Notes: generated by a model not told the origin, from the sequence alone. A stretch of DNA of 64,000 bases from Streptomyces capillispiralis (GCF_007829875.1 NZ_VIWV01000001.1:5922501-5986500); one strand, 5' to 3'; shown: positions 38,329 to 47,228, counted from the stretch's first letter. Made by a program: numbers and translations.

Positions 38329-39686
38329 GGTCCCTCCCCACCACTCGCCGCGGTCAGGCCCGAGCGCTCCCGGTCCGCCTGCCGCCACAGCTCCTCCAGC
38401 GGGGTGCCCCGCGGTACCGCCAGGGCCGTCCAGCCCGCCTCGCGCAACATCCGCAGCCGCTCCCCGCTCCCGTCCGACGGGCCGGCCACGTCGGCCGGTT
38501 CCCGCAGCCAGGACTCACCGTCCAGCAGGAAGGCGATGGCGCCTCCGCTGCGCTGCCGCATCCGGGCGAGCACCGCGGCCTGCTCCTCGTCGAGGTCCCC
38601 GAGGAAGGCCACCAGCAGCCCCTCGTTCCCGCCGCGCAGCACGTCGTAGGCGCGGGACAGACCGGCCTCGTCGGAGTGGTCCACCACGGCGAGGGTGTCC
38701 ATCATCAGCCCGGCCGCGTCCGCCGACTGCTGGCTCGCGCCCGCGAACCCGTCGGAGCCCTCGCCGGGCACCGAGCTCCCGGTGTCGGTCAGCAGCCGCA
38801 CCGAGAACCCCCGCTCCAGCATGTGCACCAGCACGGAGGCGGCCCCCGACACCGCCCACTCGAAGGCCGAGTCGGGGCCGGCGCCCGTGTAGGCGACGGC
38901 CCGGGTGTCCAGCAGCACCGTGCACCGGGCGCGCTGCGGCTGCTCCTCGCGGCGCACCATCAGCTCGCCGTAGCGCGCGGTGGAGCGCCAGTGCACTCGG
39001 CGCAGGTCGTCGCCGTAGCGGTAGCCGCGCGGGATCACGTCGTCGTCGCCGGCCAGCGCCAGCGAGCGCTGCCGCCCGTCGCCGTACCCCTTCGCCTCGC
39101 CGGTCAGCCGCACCGGAGGCAGCGGCTCCACGCGCGGGATCACCGTCAGTGTGTCGTACGTCGCGAAGGACCGGGTCAGCTCGCACATCCCGAACGGGTC
39201 GCTCAGCCGCAGCTGGAGCGGGCCCAGCGGATAGCGGCCGCGCAGATCGGAGCGGACCCGGTAGGACACCTCGCGGTGCCCGCCCGCCTCGACCCGGTCC
39301 AGCACGAAGCGCGGACGCGGGCCGAGGACGTAGGGCACCCGGTCCTGGAGCATCAGCAGGCCCGTCGGCATCCGCGAGACGTTCTCCATCCGCAGGTGCA
39401 CCCGCGCCTCGGAGCCGGCGGGCACCCGCCCGGGGGACAGCCGGCGGCTGCCCGCCACCCGGTAGCGGGTGCGGTAGAGCACGGCCGCGCACACCAGCGG
39501 CAGCACCGCCAGCAGCAGGCCCACCCGCAGCAGATCGCTCTGCCCGAGCACGTACGCGCAGACCGCGGCCGCCACACCGGCGGCCAGGAAGGAACGCCCG
39601 CGGGTGGTGAGTCCCGCCAGCGCCGTGCGGACGCCGCCCCGCTCGCCCCGGTCGCCCTCCGCGTGGACGGCGCCCGCGGTGGTCAT
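38325..39686 (-). CDS. DUF58 (VWA-like) membrane protein
   Basis: The 453-residue protein has two N-terminal membrane helices (about 32-50 and 54-72) and the DUF58 core with the signature YGDDLRRVHWRSTARYGELMVRREEQ near residue 235. A von Willebrand-like fold with metal site (LLDTRAVA) follows. DUF58 proteins work with MoxR AAA ATPases, here the adjacent gene. ATG 39686 is used since GGAGG lies five bases upstream; GTG 39689 is too close to it. It overlaps the MoxR stop by three bases and the transglutaminase gene by four, so the three genes form one translation-coupled operon. Confidence 0.9.
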   Translation of the reverse strand: MTTAGAVHAEGDRGERGGVRTALAGLTTRGRSFLAAGVAAAVCAYVLGQSDLLRVGLLLAVLPLVCAAVLYRTRYRVAGSRRLSPGRVPAGSEARVHLRMENVSRMPTGLLMLQDRVPYVLGPRPRFVLDRVEAGGHREVSYRVRSDLRGRYPLGPLQLRLSDPFGMCELTRSFATYDTLTVIPRVEPLPPVRLTGEAKGYGDGRQRSLALAGDDDVIPRGYRYGDDLRRVHWRSTARYGELMVRREEQPQRARCTVLLDTRAVAYTGAGPDSAFEWAVSGAASVLVHMLERGFSVRLLTDTGSSVPGEGSDGFAGASQQSADAAGLMMDTLAVVDHSDEAGLSRAYDVLRGGNEGLLVAFLGDLDEEQAAVLARMRQRSGGAIAFLLDGESWLREPADVAGPSDGSGERLRMLREAGWTALAVPRGTPLEELWRQADRERSGLTAASGGEGP

Positions 39687-40705
39687 CACAGCCTCCGGGG
39701 CGGCTGGCCGTACGCCTGGCCGGCGCGGCCCAGGCCGGGCTGCTGCGCGGGCACCGGGGTGCGCTGCAGGATCTCCTGCACCACCTGCTCCGCGGTACGG
39801 CGGTTCAACTGGGCCTGGGCGGTGGGCAGCAGCCGGTGGGCGAGCACGGCCACGGCGAGCGCCTGCACGTCGTCCGGCAGCGCGTACTCCCGGCCGCCGA
39901 GGGCCGCGGACGCCTTCGCCGCGCGCAGCAGGTGCAGCGTGGCGCGCGGGGAGGCGCCGAGTCTGAGGTCGGGGTGCGTGCGGGTGGCGGAGACCAGCTC
40001 CACCGCGTACCGGCGCACCGGCTCGGCCACGTGCACGCCGCGCACCGCCTCGATCAGCTTCACGATCTCGTGGGCGTGCGCCACCGGCTGGAGGTCCTCC
40101 AGCGGGGAGACCCCACCGTGCACGTCCAGCATCTGCAGCTCCGCCTCCGCGCTCGGATAGCCGACCGAGACACGGGCCATGAAGCGGTCGCGCTGGGCCT
40201 CCGGCAGCGGGTAGGTGCCCTCCATCTCGACCGGGTTCTGGGTCGCCACGACCATGAAGGGGCTGGGCAGTTCGTAGGTCTTGCCGTCGATGGTGACCTG
40301 GCGCTCCTCCATCGACTCCAGCAGCGCCGACTGCGTCTTCGGCGACGCGCGGTTGATCTCGTCGCCGATCACCACCTGCGCGAAGATGGCGCCCGGCTTG
40401 AACTCGAAGTCACGGCGCTGCTGGTCCCAGATCGACACCCCGGTGATGTCCGAGGGCAGCAGGTCCGGCGTGAACTGGATCCGCCGGACCGAGCAGTCGA
40501 TGGACCGCGCCAGTGTCTTGGCCAGCATTGTCTTGCCGACTCCCGGGACATCCTCGATGAGCAGATGTCCCTCGGCGAGCAGTACGGTCAGCGAGAGCCG
40601 TACGACCTCGGGCTTTCCCTCGATCACGCCTTCCACCGAACTCCGCACGCGCTCCACCACGGCGGTCAGATCAGTGAGGCTCGCTCGATCGTCATAGGTC
40701 GTCAC
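39686..40705 (-). CDS. MoxR-family AAA ATPase
   Basis: The 339-residue ATPase has Walker A in EDVPGVGKTMLAKTLARS (about 50-64), Walker B in QVVIGDEINRASPKTQSALLESMEERQV, sensor 1 region VVATQNPVEMEGTYPLPEAQRDRFM and sensor 2 region SPRATLHLLRAAKA. MoxR ATPases act as chaperones that assemble or activate complexes with VWA proteins; the DUF58 partner follows. GTG 40705 has GAGGAGGG upstream. It is the first gene of the operon; the 270-base gap before it holds the operon's promoter and an inverted repeat (CACGCGG/CCGCGTG at 40811-40832). Confidence 0.92.
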   Translation of the reverse strand: MTTYDDRASLTDLTAVVERVRSSVEGVIEGKPEVVRLSLTVLLAEGHLLIEDVPGVGKTMLAKTLARSIDCSVRRIQFTPDLLPSDITGVSIWDQQRRDFEFKPGAIFAQVVIGDEINRASPKTQSALLESMEERQVTIDGKTYELPSPFMVVATQNPVEMEGTYPLPEAQRDRFMARVSVGYPSAEAELQMLDVHGGVSPLEDLQPVAHAHEIVKLIEAVRGVHVAEPVRRYAVELVSATRTHPDLRLGASPRATLHLLRAAKASAALGGREYALPDDVQALAVAVLAHRLLPTAQAQLNRRTAEQVVQEILQRTPVPAQQPGLGRAGQAYGQPPRRL

Positions 40706-40810
40706 CCGGCCCTCCTCGGCCTTTCCCCACGCTCCGGGAGGAGCGGGGTCCCCAAATGTCCCGGGCCGACGCCTTGCTGCGCGGACCGGCCCACCCCGAA
40801 TCACGGACAC

Positions 40811-40832
40811 CACGCGGGAAAAGTTCCGCGTG
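40811..40832. repeat. Inverted repeat upstream of moxR
   Basis: CACGCGG (40811-40817) and CCGCGTG (40826-40832) pair perfectly with an 8-base AT-containing centre. It lies between the carbonic anhydrase stop and the moxR start, both on the minus strand. It may be an operator or a weak terminator. Confidence 0.35.
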
Positions 40833-40975
40833 CCACCACTCCCGCATTCTTGCCGCCGTTACCGTTTCGTGTCACTCGCCTGTGGACAACCGGCGGCGGC
40901 ACGCGGCGCCTCGCGGGCTTCACGGAGGCCGGATCCGGGTGGACTCCGGGGCGGGCGGCCTGCGCTTCCGTCGGG

Positions 40976-41524
40976 TCAGGCGGGGTCGATCTCCCGCAGC
41001 AGACCCGTTTTCACGTCGAAGACGAAGCCCCGTACGTCGTCGGTGTGCAGCAGGAACGGAGAGGTCCGCACCCGCTGCATCGACTGCCGTACGTCCTGGT
41101 CGACGTCCCGGAAGGCCTCCACGGCCCAGGCGGGACGCTGGCCCACCTCCATCTCCAGGTCGTGCCGGAACTCCTCGGTGATGGCCTCCAGGCCGCAGCC
41201 GGTGTGGTGGATGAGGACCACGCTGCGGGTGCCCAGGGCACGCTGGCTGATGGTCAGCGAGCGGATCACGTCGTCGGTGACGACGCCGCCCGCGTTGCGG
41301 ATGGTGTGGCAGTCACCGAGCGAGAGGCCGAGCGCGTCGTGCAGGTCGAGGCGTGCGTCCATGCAGGCCACGACGGCGACGTGCAGTACGGGACGGGCGT
41401 CCATGCCGGGATCGGTGAAGGCGGCGGCGTACTGCTGGTTGGCCTCGACCAGGCGGTCGGTGACCGTGCCGTGGCCGACGGCGGTGTTCGCGGAACCGGC
41501 GGGAACGGATGCAGAAGTCGTCAT
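40976..41524 (-). CDS. Beta-class carbonic anhydrase
   Basis: The 182-residue enzyme hydrates CO2 to bicarbonate. Zinc site residues are in place: Cys-Asp-Arg in VACMDARLD, His and Cys in VLIHHTGCGL; the IRNAGG motif is intact. It is shorter than the plant-type family and resembles Rv1284-type enzymes. The start is ATG 41524, with TACCGT seven bases upstream and no ribosome site, a leaderless arrangement; an ATG two codons earlier lies next to that -10 element. It is a separate unit, divergent from the rsmH transcript. A palindrome AAGAAC-N7-GTTCTT lies 53 bases upstream. Confidence 0.9.
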   Translation of the reverse strand: MTTSASVPAGSANTAVGHGTVTDRLVEANQQYAAAFTDPGMDARPVLHVAVVACMDARLDLHDALGLSLGDCHTIRNAGGVVTDDVIRSLTISQRALGTRSVVLIHHTGCGLEAITEEFRHDLEMEVGQRPAWAVEAFRDVDQDVRQSMQRVRTSPFLLHTDDVRGFVFDVKTGLLREIDPA

Positions 41525-41531
41525 ACCCATG

Positions 41532-41537
41532 ACGGTA
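41532..41537 (-). promoter_or_regulatory. -10 element for leaderless carbonic anhydrase gene
   Basis: TACCGT on the minus strand ends seven bases before the ATG at 41524. Confidence 0.5.
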
Positions 41538-41576
41538 CTGGTCACAGCGGCGTCAGGCCCGTTGTGAGAGGGGACA

Positions 41577-41595
41577 AAGAACGTCAGCGGTTCTT
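41577..41595. promoter_or_regulatory. Palindrome upstream of the carbonic anhydrase gene
   Basis: AAGAAC (41577-41582) and GTTCTT (41590-41595) are perfect complements with seven bases between. It lies upstream of the carbonic anhydrase -10 element, a position for an activator or a repressor. Confidence 0.4.
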
Positions 41596-41701
41596 GGAGT
41601 GAGGTAACCCACAGGGGTGGAGTGGTCTCCCTCCCACGGGTGATTCCCCCGCCGTACGTCTTGACCCCGCCGTGCGGACCCGCGACGCGCAGGCCGGTTG
41701 A

Positions 41702-41729
41702 TTGACCGGGCGACACCGTGGACTAAAGT
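41702..41729 (+). promoter_or_regulatory. Promoter of the division/cell-wall cluster
   Basis: TTGACC (41702-41707), a 16-base spacer and TAAAGT (41724-41729) are a good vegetative-type promoter. It reads toward rsmH with a leader of about 208 bases. Confidence 0.65.
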
Positions 41730-41735
41730 GACGCG

Positions 41736-41943
41736 AAGCGGGAGGCGAGACCGCCCGCTGCACTGATTTCCCCGGAGATCCCGGCGACGACCCGGGGAAC
41801 TCCCCGCGTGCGCGGCGCGTACGCACGGCTCGGCCTCCTCCCGCCGCCGGCCGGCTGACGCCTCCGGCGCCGGCCGCCCCTTCACCGGGGGAGTGCGGGA
41901 ACCCGGCGGTGCGTGACGGCCGTGCCGGACCTGAGAGGGCCAG
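41736..41943 (+). other. Long GC-rich leader before rsmH, no gene
   Basis: The 208 bases between the predicted start and the rsmH TTG hold no credible reading frame. They can fold: GGGG-AACT-CCCC near 41800, a GTGCG/CGCAC pair near 41810-41830, and GGCCGGC/GCCGGCC near 41850-41875. In many bacteria mraZ would lie here; it is absent. The folds are by eye only. Confidence 0.45.
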
Positions 41944-42900
41944 TTGAGCCAGAGTCGACACGTCCCGGTGATGCTCCAGCGGTGCCTGGACCTGTTGGCG
42001 CCCGCCCTGGAGCGGCCGGGAGCGGTGGTGGTCGACTGCACCCTCGGCCTCGGCGGCCACAGCGAGGCCCTGCTCCGGCGGTTCCCCGAGGCGCGGCTCG
42101 TCGCCCTGGACCGCGACAAGGAGGCCCTGCGCCTGTCCGGCGAGCGGCTCGCGCCCTTCGGCGAGCGGGCCACCCTGGTGCACGCCGTCTACGACGAACT
42201 CCCCGACGTCCTCGCCCGGCTCGGCCTGCCGCGCGTACAGGGCGTCCTGTTCGACCTCGGGGTGTCCTCCATGCAGCTCGACGAGGCCGACCGCGGCTTC
42301 GCCTATGCCCAGGACGCCCCGCTCGACATGCGCATGGACCAGACGACCGGCATCAGCGCCGCCGAGGTCCTCAACACCTACCCGCCCGGCGAACTCGTGC
42401 GCATCCTGCGCGCCTACGGCGAGGAGAAGCAGGCCAAGCGGATCGTGTCGGCGATCGTGCGCGAGCGCGCCCGGGAGCCGTTCACCACCAGCGCGCGCCT
42501 GGTCGAGCTGATCCGGGACGCGCTGCCGCAGGCCGCCAAGCGCACCGGCGGCAACCCGGCCAAGCGCACCTTCCAGGCCCTGCGGATCGAGGTCAACGGC
42601 GAGCTGTCGGTGCTGGAGCGGGCGATCCCGGCGGCGGTGAAGGCACTCGGCGTCGGCGGACGGATCGCCGTGCTGTCGTACCACTCCCTCGAGGACCGCC
42701 TCGTCAAGCAGGTGTTCGCGGCCGGCGCCGCCGTCACCGCCCCGCCCGGGCTCCCGGTCGTGCCCGAGCACCACCAGCCCCGGCTCAAGCTGCTCACGCG
42801 CGGTGCCGAACTTCCCACCGAGGAGGAGATCGCCGAGAACCGCCGGGCGGCCCCCGCGCGGCTGCGCGGCGCCGAGCGGATCCGGGAGGACGTCGATTGA
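41944..42900 (+). CDS. rsmH: 16S rRNA (cytosine1402-N4)-methyltransferase
   Basis: The 318-residue SAM enzyme (MraW) methylates C1402 of 16S rRNA. Family motifs: HVPVMLQRCLDLL at the start, VVDCTLGLGGHSEALL (SAM motif I), GVLFDLGVSSMQLDEADRGFAYAQDAPLDMRMD, KRIVSAIV, NPAKRTFQALRIEVN, and ISYHSLEDRLVKQVF. The start is TTG 41944 with GAGAGGG eight bases upstream. It is the first gene of the cluster, as in most bacteria without mraZ. The ftsL gene follows after 73 bases with its own ribosome site. Confidence 0.95.
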   Translation: MSQSRHVPVMLQRCLDLLAPALERPGAVVVDCTLGLGGHSEALLRRFPEARLVALDRDKEALRLSGERLAPFGERATLVHAVYDELPDVLARLGLPRVQGVLFDLGVSSMQLDEADRGFAYAQDAPLDMRMDQTTGISAAEVLNTYPPGELVRILRAYGEEKQAKRIVSAIVRERAREPFTTSARLVELIRDALPQAAKRTGGNPAKRTFQALRIEVNGELSVLERAIPAAVKALGVGGRIAVLSYHSLEDRLVKQVFAAGAAVTAPPGLPVVPEHHQPRLKLLTRGAELPTEEEIAENRRAAPARLRGAERIREDVD

Positions 42901-42973
42901 GGCACGTGACGGCGCCCGGGGTGGGTGAAGGGCCGGGCGTACGGGTGGGAACAGCGAACTCAGGGGAGCGTGA

Positions 42974-43525
42974 GTGAGTAGGAAACCCGAAGTGAGGGGG
43001 AGGCCCGGGCCGGGGCCCCAGGGGCGGCGGCCCCGGCTGCGGGGCAGGGCGGCCCGGCTCGCGCGGATGCTGCCCACCGGCCGCGCCCAGGCGGCGCGCA
43101 CCCCCTTCGTCCTTCTCGTCGTCCTGCTCCTCGGCGGCGGCCTGATCGGCCTCCTGGTGCTGAACTCCGCCCTCAGCGAGGGCGCCTTCCAGCTCGACGA
43201 CCTCCAGCGGGAGACCAAGAACCTCACCGACGAGGAACAGGCCCTGCAGCGCGACATCGATGCCTACTCCGCCCCCGACGCCCTCCAGCGCCGCGCCCGC
43301 GAGCTCGGCATGGTGCCCGGCGGCGACCCCGCCTTCCTCGGCCCCGGCGGCGAGGTGAAGGGCGTCCCCGGCGCCGCCACCGCCGCCCGGGCCCCGCTGG
43401 TCCTCGCCCCCGAGGCGCTGGCCACCGCGACGGTCCCGCCCCCCGGCTCGGCTCCGAGCCCGGCGTCCGTCGTCCCGACCCCCGCCCCCACGCCCTCCGC
43501 GTCGACATCGAATCCCGGCAGGTGA
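42974..43525 (+). CDS. ftsL: Cell division protein FtsL
   Basis: The 183-residue single-pass membrane protein has a basic N-terminus, one membrane helix (about 44-63, FVLLVVLLLGGGLIGLLVLN), a coiled-coil part (LDDLQRETKNLTDEEQALQRDIDAY) and a long Ala/Pro-rich extracellular tail. It forms the FtsQLB-type complex that activates FtsW-FtsI. Sequence alone is weakly conserved, but position between rsmH and ftsI and the layout decide the call. GTG 42974 follows GGGGAG; its last bases overlap ftsI (GTGA). Confidence 0.88.
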   Translation: MSRKPEVRGRPGPGPQGRRPRLRGRAARLARMLPTGRAQAARTPFVLLVVLLLGGGLIGLLVLNSALSEGAFQLDDLQRETKNLTDEEQALQRDIDAYSAPDALQRRARELGMVPGGDPAFLGPGGEVKGVPGAATAARAPLVLAPEALATATVPPPGSAPSPASVVPTPAPTPSASTSNPGR

Positions 43526-45510
43526 CGGAAGTGTCCGACAGGGAACCGCCCCGCCGCCGGGTGCCCGGACCCGCCAGGCCCGCCCGACCGGGCGCCGGAC
43601 GCGCCGGAGCCGGCGCCGGGGGCCGCCCGGGACCCGGCGCCCGCCCGGCCCGCCGCCCCGCCGGGCCCCGCCCCGGGGCCCCGAAGGTCCTCCGGCTGGG
43701 CAGCCCGCGCCCCCGGCTGCGCCTGGTCGGCGTGGCCCTGACCCTGGTGCTGATCGCCTTCGTCGTACGCCTGTTCCAGGTGCAGGCCGTGGACGCGAGC
43801 ACCTACGCGGCGAAGGCCGAGCAGAACCGCTACGTGGGCCAGGTGCTGGCCGCCGAGCGCGGCGAGATCACCGACCGCGGCGGCGTGGCCCTGGCGACCA
43901 GCGAGGACGCCTACGACATCACCGCCGACCCCACGATGTTCGCCCCGGACGAACTGGACGTCGCCGACGGCCCCGAACAGGCCGCCGCCCTCCTCGCCCC
44001 GATCCTCGGCCAGGACCAGGACGACCTGGTCCGCAAGCTGCGGCCGGAGAACGAGGCGCTGCGCTACGTCAAGCTGGCCGGCCGTCAGACCCCGCAGGTC
44101 TGGAAGCAGATCAAGGACCTGAAGGCGGCGCTGGCGAAGAAGGCCGAGACCGACGAGTCCGCCGCCAACGTGCTGGCCGGCGTCTTCTCCGTGCCCACCA
44201 GCAAGCGCGTGTACCCGAACAACGAGCTCGCCGCCGGGATACTGGGCTGGGTCAACGCCGAGGGCAAGGGCGCCGGGGGCATCGAACTCCAGCTGGACAA
44301 GCGGCTGGCCGGCAAGGACGGCAAGATCCGCTACGCCCAGTCCGGCGGCCGGCTCGTGCCGACCGCGGGCTCCACCGAGACCCCGGCCGTGCCCGGCAGC
44401 GACATCCAGCTCACCATCGACCGCGACATCCAGTGGGCCGCGCAGAACGCCATCAGCGAGCAGGTCGCGGAGTCCGAGGCCGACCGCGGCTACGTCATCG
44501 TCCAGGACACCCGCACCGGCGAGGTCCTCGCGATGGCCAACGCGCCCGGCTTCGACCCCAACGACCTCTCCGAGGCGGATCCCACGGCGCTCGGCAACGC
44601 CGCCCTCCAGGACGCCTACGAGCCCGGCTCCACCGCCAAGGTCCTGTCGATGGCGGCCGTCCTGGAGGAGAACGCCGCCACCCCCGAGACCCATGTGGTC
44701 GTGCCCAACCGGCTGCACCGCGGCGACCGGCTGTTCAAGGACGACATCGACCACCCGACCTGGTACCTCACGCTCAACGGCGTGCTCGCCAAGTCCAGCA
44801 ACATCGGCACCATCCTCGCCACCGGCCAGCTCGGGAAGACGCAGGCGCAGGCCAACCGGGTCCTCTACGACTACCTGCGAAAGTTCGGGCTCGGCGACCA
44901 CACCGGCCTCGGCTTCCCCGGCGAGACCCGGGGCATCCTCGCCCCGCCGGACACCTGGTCCACCTCGCAGCAGTACACGATCCCCTTCGGCCAGGGCGTC
45001 TCCATCAACGCCATGCAGGCCGCGTCCGTGTACTCGACCATCGCCAACGGCGGCGTCCGCGTCGAACCCACCCTGGTGCGCGGCGCCAAGGGACCGGACG
45101 GACGCTTCACCCCGGCCCCGGAGCCCAAGAAGACGAGGGTCGTCAGCGAGAAGACGGCGAAGACGCTCGCCCGGATGCTGGAGTCCGTCGTGGACGACGA
45201 GGAGGGCACCGGCACCAAGGCCCGCATTCCGGGGTACCGGGTGGCGGGCAAGACCGGTACGGCGAACCGCGTGGATCCGGCCACCGGCAAGTACCACGGC
45301 TACACCTCGTCCTTCGCCGGGTTCGCCCCCGCCGACCAGCCCAGGATCACCGTCTACTGCGTCATCCAGAACGCCACCGAGGGCAGCTACTTCGGCGGCC
45401 AGATCTGCGGACCCGTCTACAAGCAGGTCATGGAGTTCGCCCTGAAGACCCTCCAGGTGCCGCCCACCGGCGCCGACCCGGCCAGAATCCCGGTCACCTT
45501 CACCCCCTGA
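43522..45510 (+). CDS. ftsI: Septal penicillin-binding protein FtsI (PBP3, class B)
   Basis: The 662-residue transpeptidase crosslinks peptidoglycan at the septum. After a Pro/Arg/Gly-rich cytoplasmic tail of about 65 residues comes one membrane helix (about 70-87), a dimerisation domain and the transpeptidase domain with SxxK (EPGSTAKVLSM), SxN (AKSSNIG) and KTGT (AGKTGTANR). The C-terminal end lacks PASTA domains. GTG 43522 overlaps ftsL; GTG 43531 is an alternative start. In Streptomyces FtsI is needed for sporulation septa rather than for growth. Confidence 0.95.
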   Translation: MTEVSDREPPRRRVPGPARPARPGAGRAGAGAGGRPGPGARPARRPAGPRPGAPKVLRLGSPRPRLRLVGVALTLVLIAFVVRLFQVQAVDASTYAAKAEQNRYVGQVLAAERGEITDRGGVALATSEDAYDITADPTMFAPDELDVADGPEQAAALLAPILGQDQDDLVRKLRPENEALRYVKLAGRQTPQVWKQIKDLKAALAKKAETDESAANVLAGVFSVPTSKRVYPNNELAAGILGWVNAEGKGAGGIELQLDKRLAGKDGKIRYAQSGGRLVPTAGSTETPAVPGSDIQLTIDRDIQWAAQNAISEQVAESEADRGYVIVQDTRTGEVLAMANAPGFDPNDLSEADPTALGNAALQDAYEPGSTAKVLSMAAVLEENAATPETHVVVPNRLHRGDRLFKDDIDHPTWYLTLNGVLAKSSNIGTILATGQLGKTQAQANRVLYDYLRKFGLGDHTGLGFPGETRGILAPPDTWSTSQQYTIPFGQGVSINAMQAASVYSTIANGGVRVEPTLVRGAKGPDGRFTPAPEPKKTRVVSEKTAKTLARMLESVVDDEEGTGTKARIPGYRVAGKTGTANRVDPATGKYHGYTSSFAGFAPADQPRITVYCVIQNATEGSYFGGQICGPVYKQVMEFALKTLQVPPTGADPARIPVTFTP

Positions 45511-45545
45511 CCCGTACCGAGCACCGAGCCACCAGGAACCACCCC

Positions 45546-47228
45546 GTGACGACGATCACCCCCGACCCCGGGAACCAGAGCACCCCCCGGCCCTCGCTTG
45601 GCCCCCGGGCCGCCGAGCCCGGTACGCTCACCGCCGTGCCACACGCTGATCAGTCCCAAACCACCCAGAAGGGCCACCCCGTGACATATCCGGGACCGCC
45701 CCGTCCGGCCCAGGTCGCCGCCACATCCCTGGCGGAACTCGCCGGTCAGCTGGGTGCCCCCGCGCCGGAGAAGACCGCCGAGGTCACGGGCATCACCCAC
45801 GACTCGCGCGCCGTCCGGCCCGGCGACCTGTACGCCGCCCTCCCGGGCGCCCGCGCCCACGGGGCCGACTTCGTCACCCAGGCAGCGGGGCTCGGCGCGG
45901 TCGCCGTGCTCACCGACCCCTCCGGCGCCGAGCGCGTCGCCGCGACCGGCCTGCCGGCCCTGGTGGTCGACGACCCGCGCGCGCGGATGGGCGAGCTGGC
46001 GGCCACGATCTACGGCCACCCGGGCCGTGACCTGCTCCAGATCGGCATCACCGGCACCTCCGGCAAGACCACCACCGCCTATCTCGTCGAGGGCGGCCTG
46101 AAGACGGTCCGCGGCACGGCCGAGGGCGGCGGTGGACGACGGGTGGGGCTGATCGGCACCGTCGAGATGCGCATCGGCGACGAGCGCATCAAGTCCGAGC
46201 GCACCACACCCGAGGCCACCGACCTCCAGGCGCTGTTCGCCGTCATGCGCGAGCGCGGCACGGACGCGGTCGCCATGGAGGTCTCCAGCCACGCCCTGGT
46301 CCTCGGCCGGGTCGACGGCTGCGTCTTCGACATCGCGGTCTTCACCAACCTCAGCCCGGAACACATGGAGTTCCACTCCGACATGGAGGACTACTTCCGG
46401 GCCAAGGCACAGCTCTTCACGCCGAAACGCAGCAAGTTCGGCGTCGTCAACGTCGACGACGAGTACGGCCGCCGCCTCGCCAAGGAGGCCGGCGTCCCCG
46501 TCGTCACCTACTCCGCCGAGGGCCACCCCGACGCCGACTGGCGCGCCGAGGACGTCCGGGTGGGCCCCATGGACTCGACGTTCACCGTGATCGGCCCCAA
46601 GGGCGAGCGGGTCGCCGCCCGGGCGCCGCTGCCGGGCCCCTTCAACGTCGCCAACACCCTCGCCGCGATCGTCGCGCTGGCCGCCGCCGGGCTCGACCCG
46701 CAGGCCGCCGCCGACGGCGTCGCCGCCGTGCCGGGCGTGCCGGGCCGGCTGGAGCGGGTGGACGCCGGACAGCCGTACCTGGCGGTCGTGGACTACGCCC
46801 ACAAGACCGACGCCGTCGAATCGGTGCTGCGCGCCCTGCGCAAGGTCACCGAGGGCAAGGTGCACGTGGTGCTCGGCTGCGGCGGCGACCGCGACACCAC
46901 CAAGCGCGCCCCCATGGGCGCCGCCGTCGCGCGGCTGGCCGACACCGCCGTACTGACCTCCGACAACCCCCGCTCCGAGGACCCCCTCGCGATCCTCGCC
47001 ACCATGCTCCAGGGCGCGGCCTCCGTGCCCGCCCACGAGCGCGGCGAGGTCCAGGTCTTCGAGGACCGGGCCGCGGCCATCGCCGCCGCCGTCGCCCGGG
47101 CCCGTCCCGGTGACACCGTGCTGGTCGCCGGCAAGGGCCACGAGCAGGGGCAGGACATCGCCGGGGTGGTGCGTCCCTTCGACGACCGCCAGGTGCTGCG
47201 CGAAGCCATCAAGAAGACTCAGGGATGA
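45546..47228 (+). CDS. murE: UDP-MurNAc-tripeptide synthetase (diaminopimelate-adding)
   Basis: The 560-residue ligase adds diaminopimelate to UDP-MurNAc-dipeptide. ATP site GITGTSGKTTTAYLV, the DAP-recognising motif SDNPRSEDP and the carbamoylated-Lys region (YFRAKAQLFTP) are present. Streptomyces walls use LL-DAP. The first 45 residues are Pro/Thr-rich and not part of the fold. GTG 45546 has AGGAA upstream, but an internal GTG at 45636 is preceded by TACGCT-N7, a leaderless-type promoter, so a shorter product may also be made. It is followed by murF after four bases. Confidence 0.95.
   Translation: MTTITPDPGNQSTPRPSLGPRAAEPGTLTAVPHADQSQTTQKGHPVTYPGPPRPAQVAATSLAELAGQLGAPAPEKTAEVTGITHDSRAVRPGDLYAALPGARAHGADFVTQAAGLGAVAVLTDPSGAERVAATGLPALVVDDPRARMGELAATIYGHPGRDLLQIGITGTSGKTTTAYLVEGGLKTVRGTAEGGGGRRVGLIGTVEMRIGDERIKSERTTPEATDLQALFAVMRERGTDAVAMEVSSHALVLGRVDGCVFDIAVFTNLSPEHMEFHSDMEDYFRAKAQLFTPKRSKFGVVNVDDEYGRRLAKEAGVPVVTYSAEGHPDADWRAEDVRVGPMDSTFTVIGPKGERVAARAPLPGPFNVANTLAAIVALAAAGLDPQAAADGVAAVPGVPGRLERVDAGQPYLAVVDYAHKTDAVESVLRALRKVTEGKVHVVLGCGGDRDTTKRAPMGAAVARLADTAVLTSDNPRSEDPLAILATMLQGAASVPAHERGEVQVFEDRAAAIAAAVARARPGDTVLVAGKGHEQGQDIAGVVRPFDDRQVLREAIKKTQG
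45623..45628 (+). promoter_or_regulatory. Possible internal -10 element in murE
   Basis: TACGCT is followed by seven bases and an in-frame GTG (45636). This is the arrangement of the leaderless genes elsewhere in the window. Confidence 0.3.
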
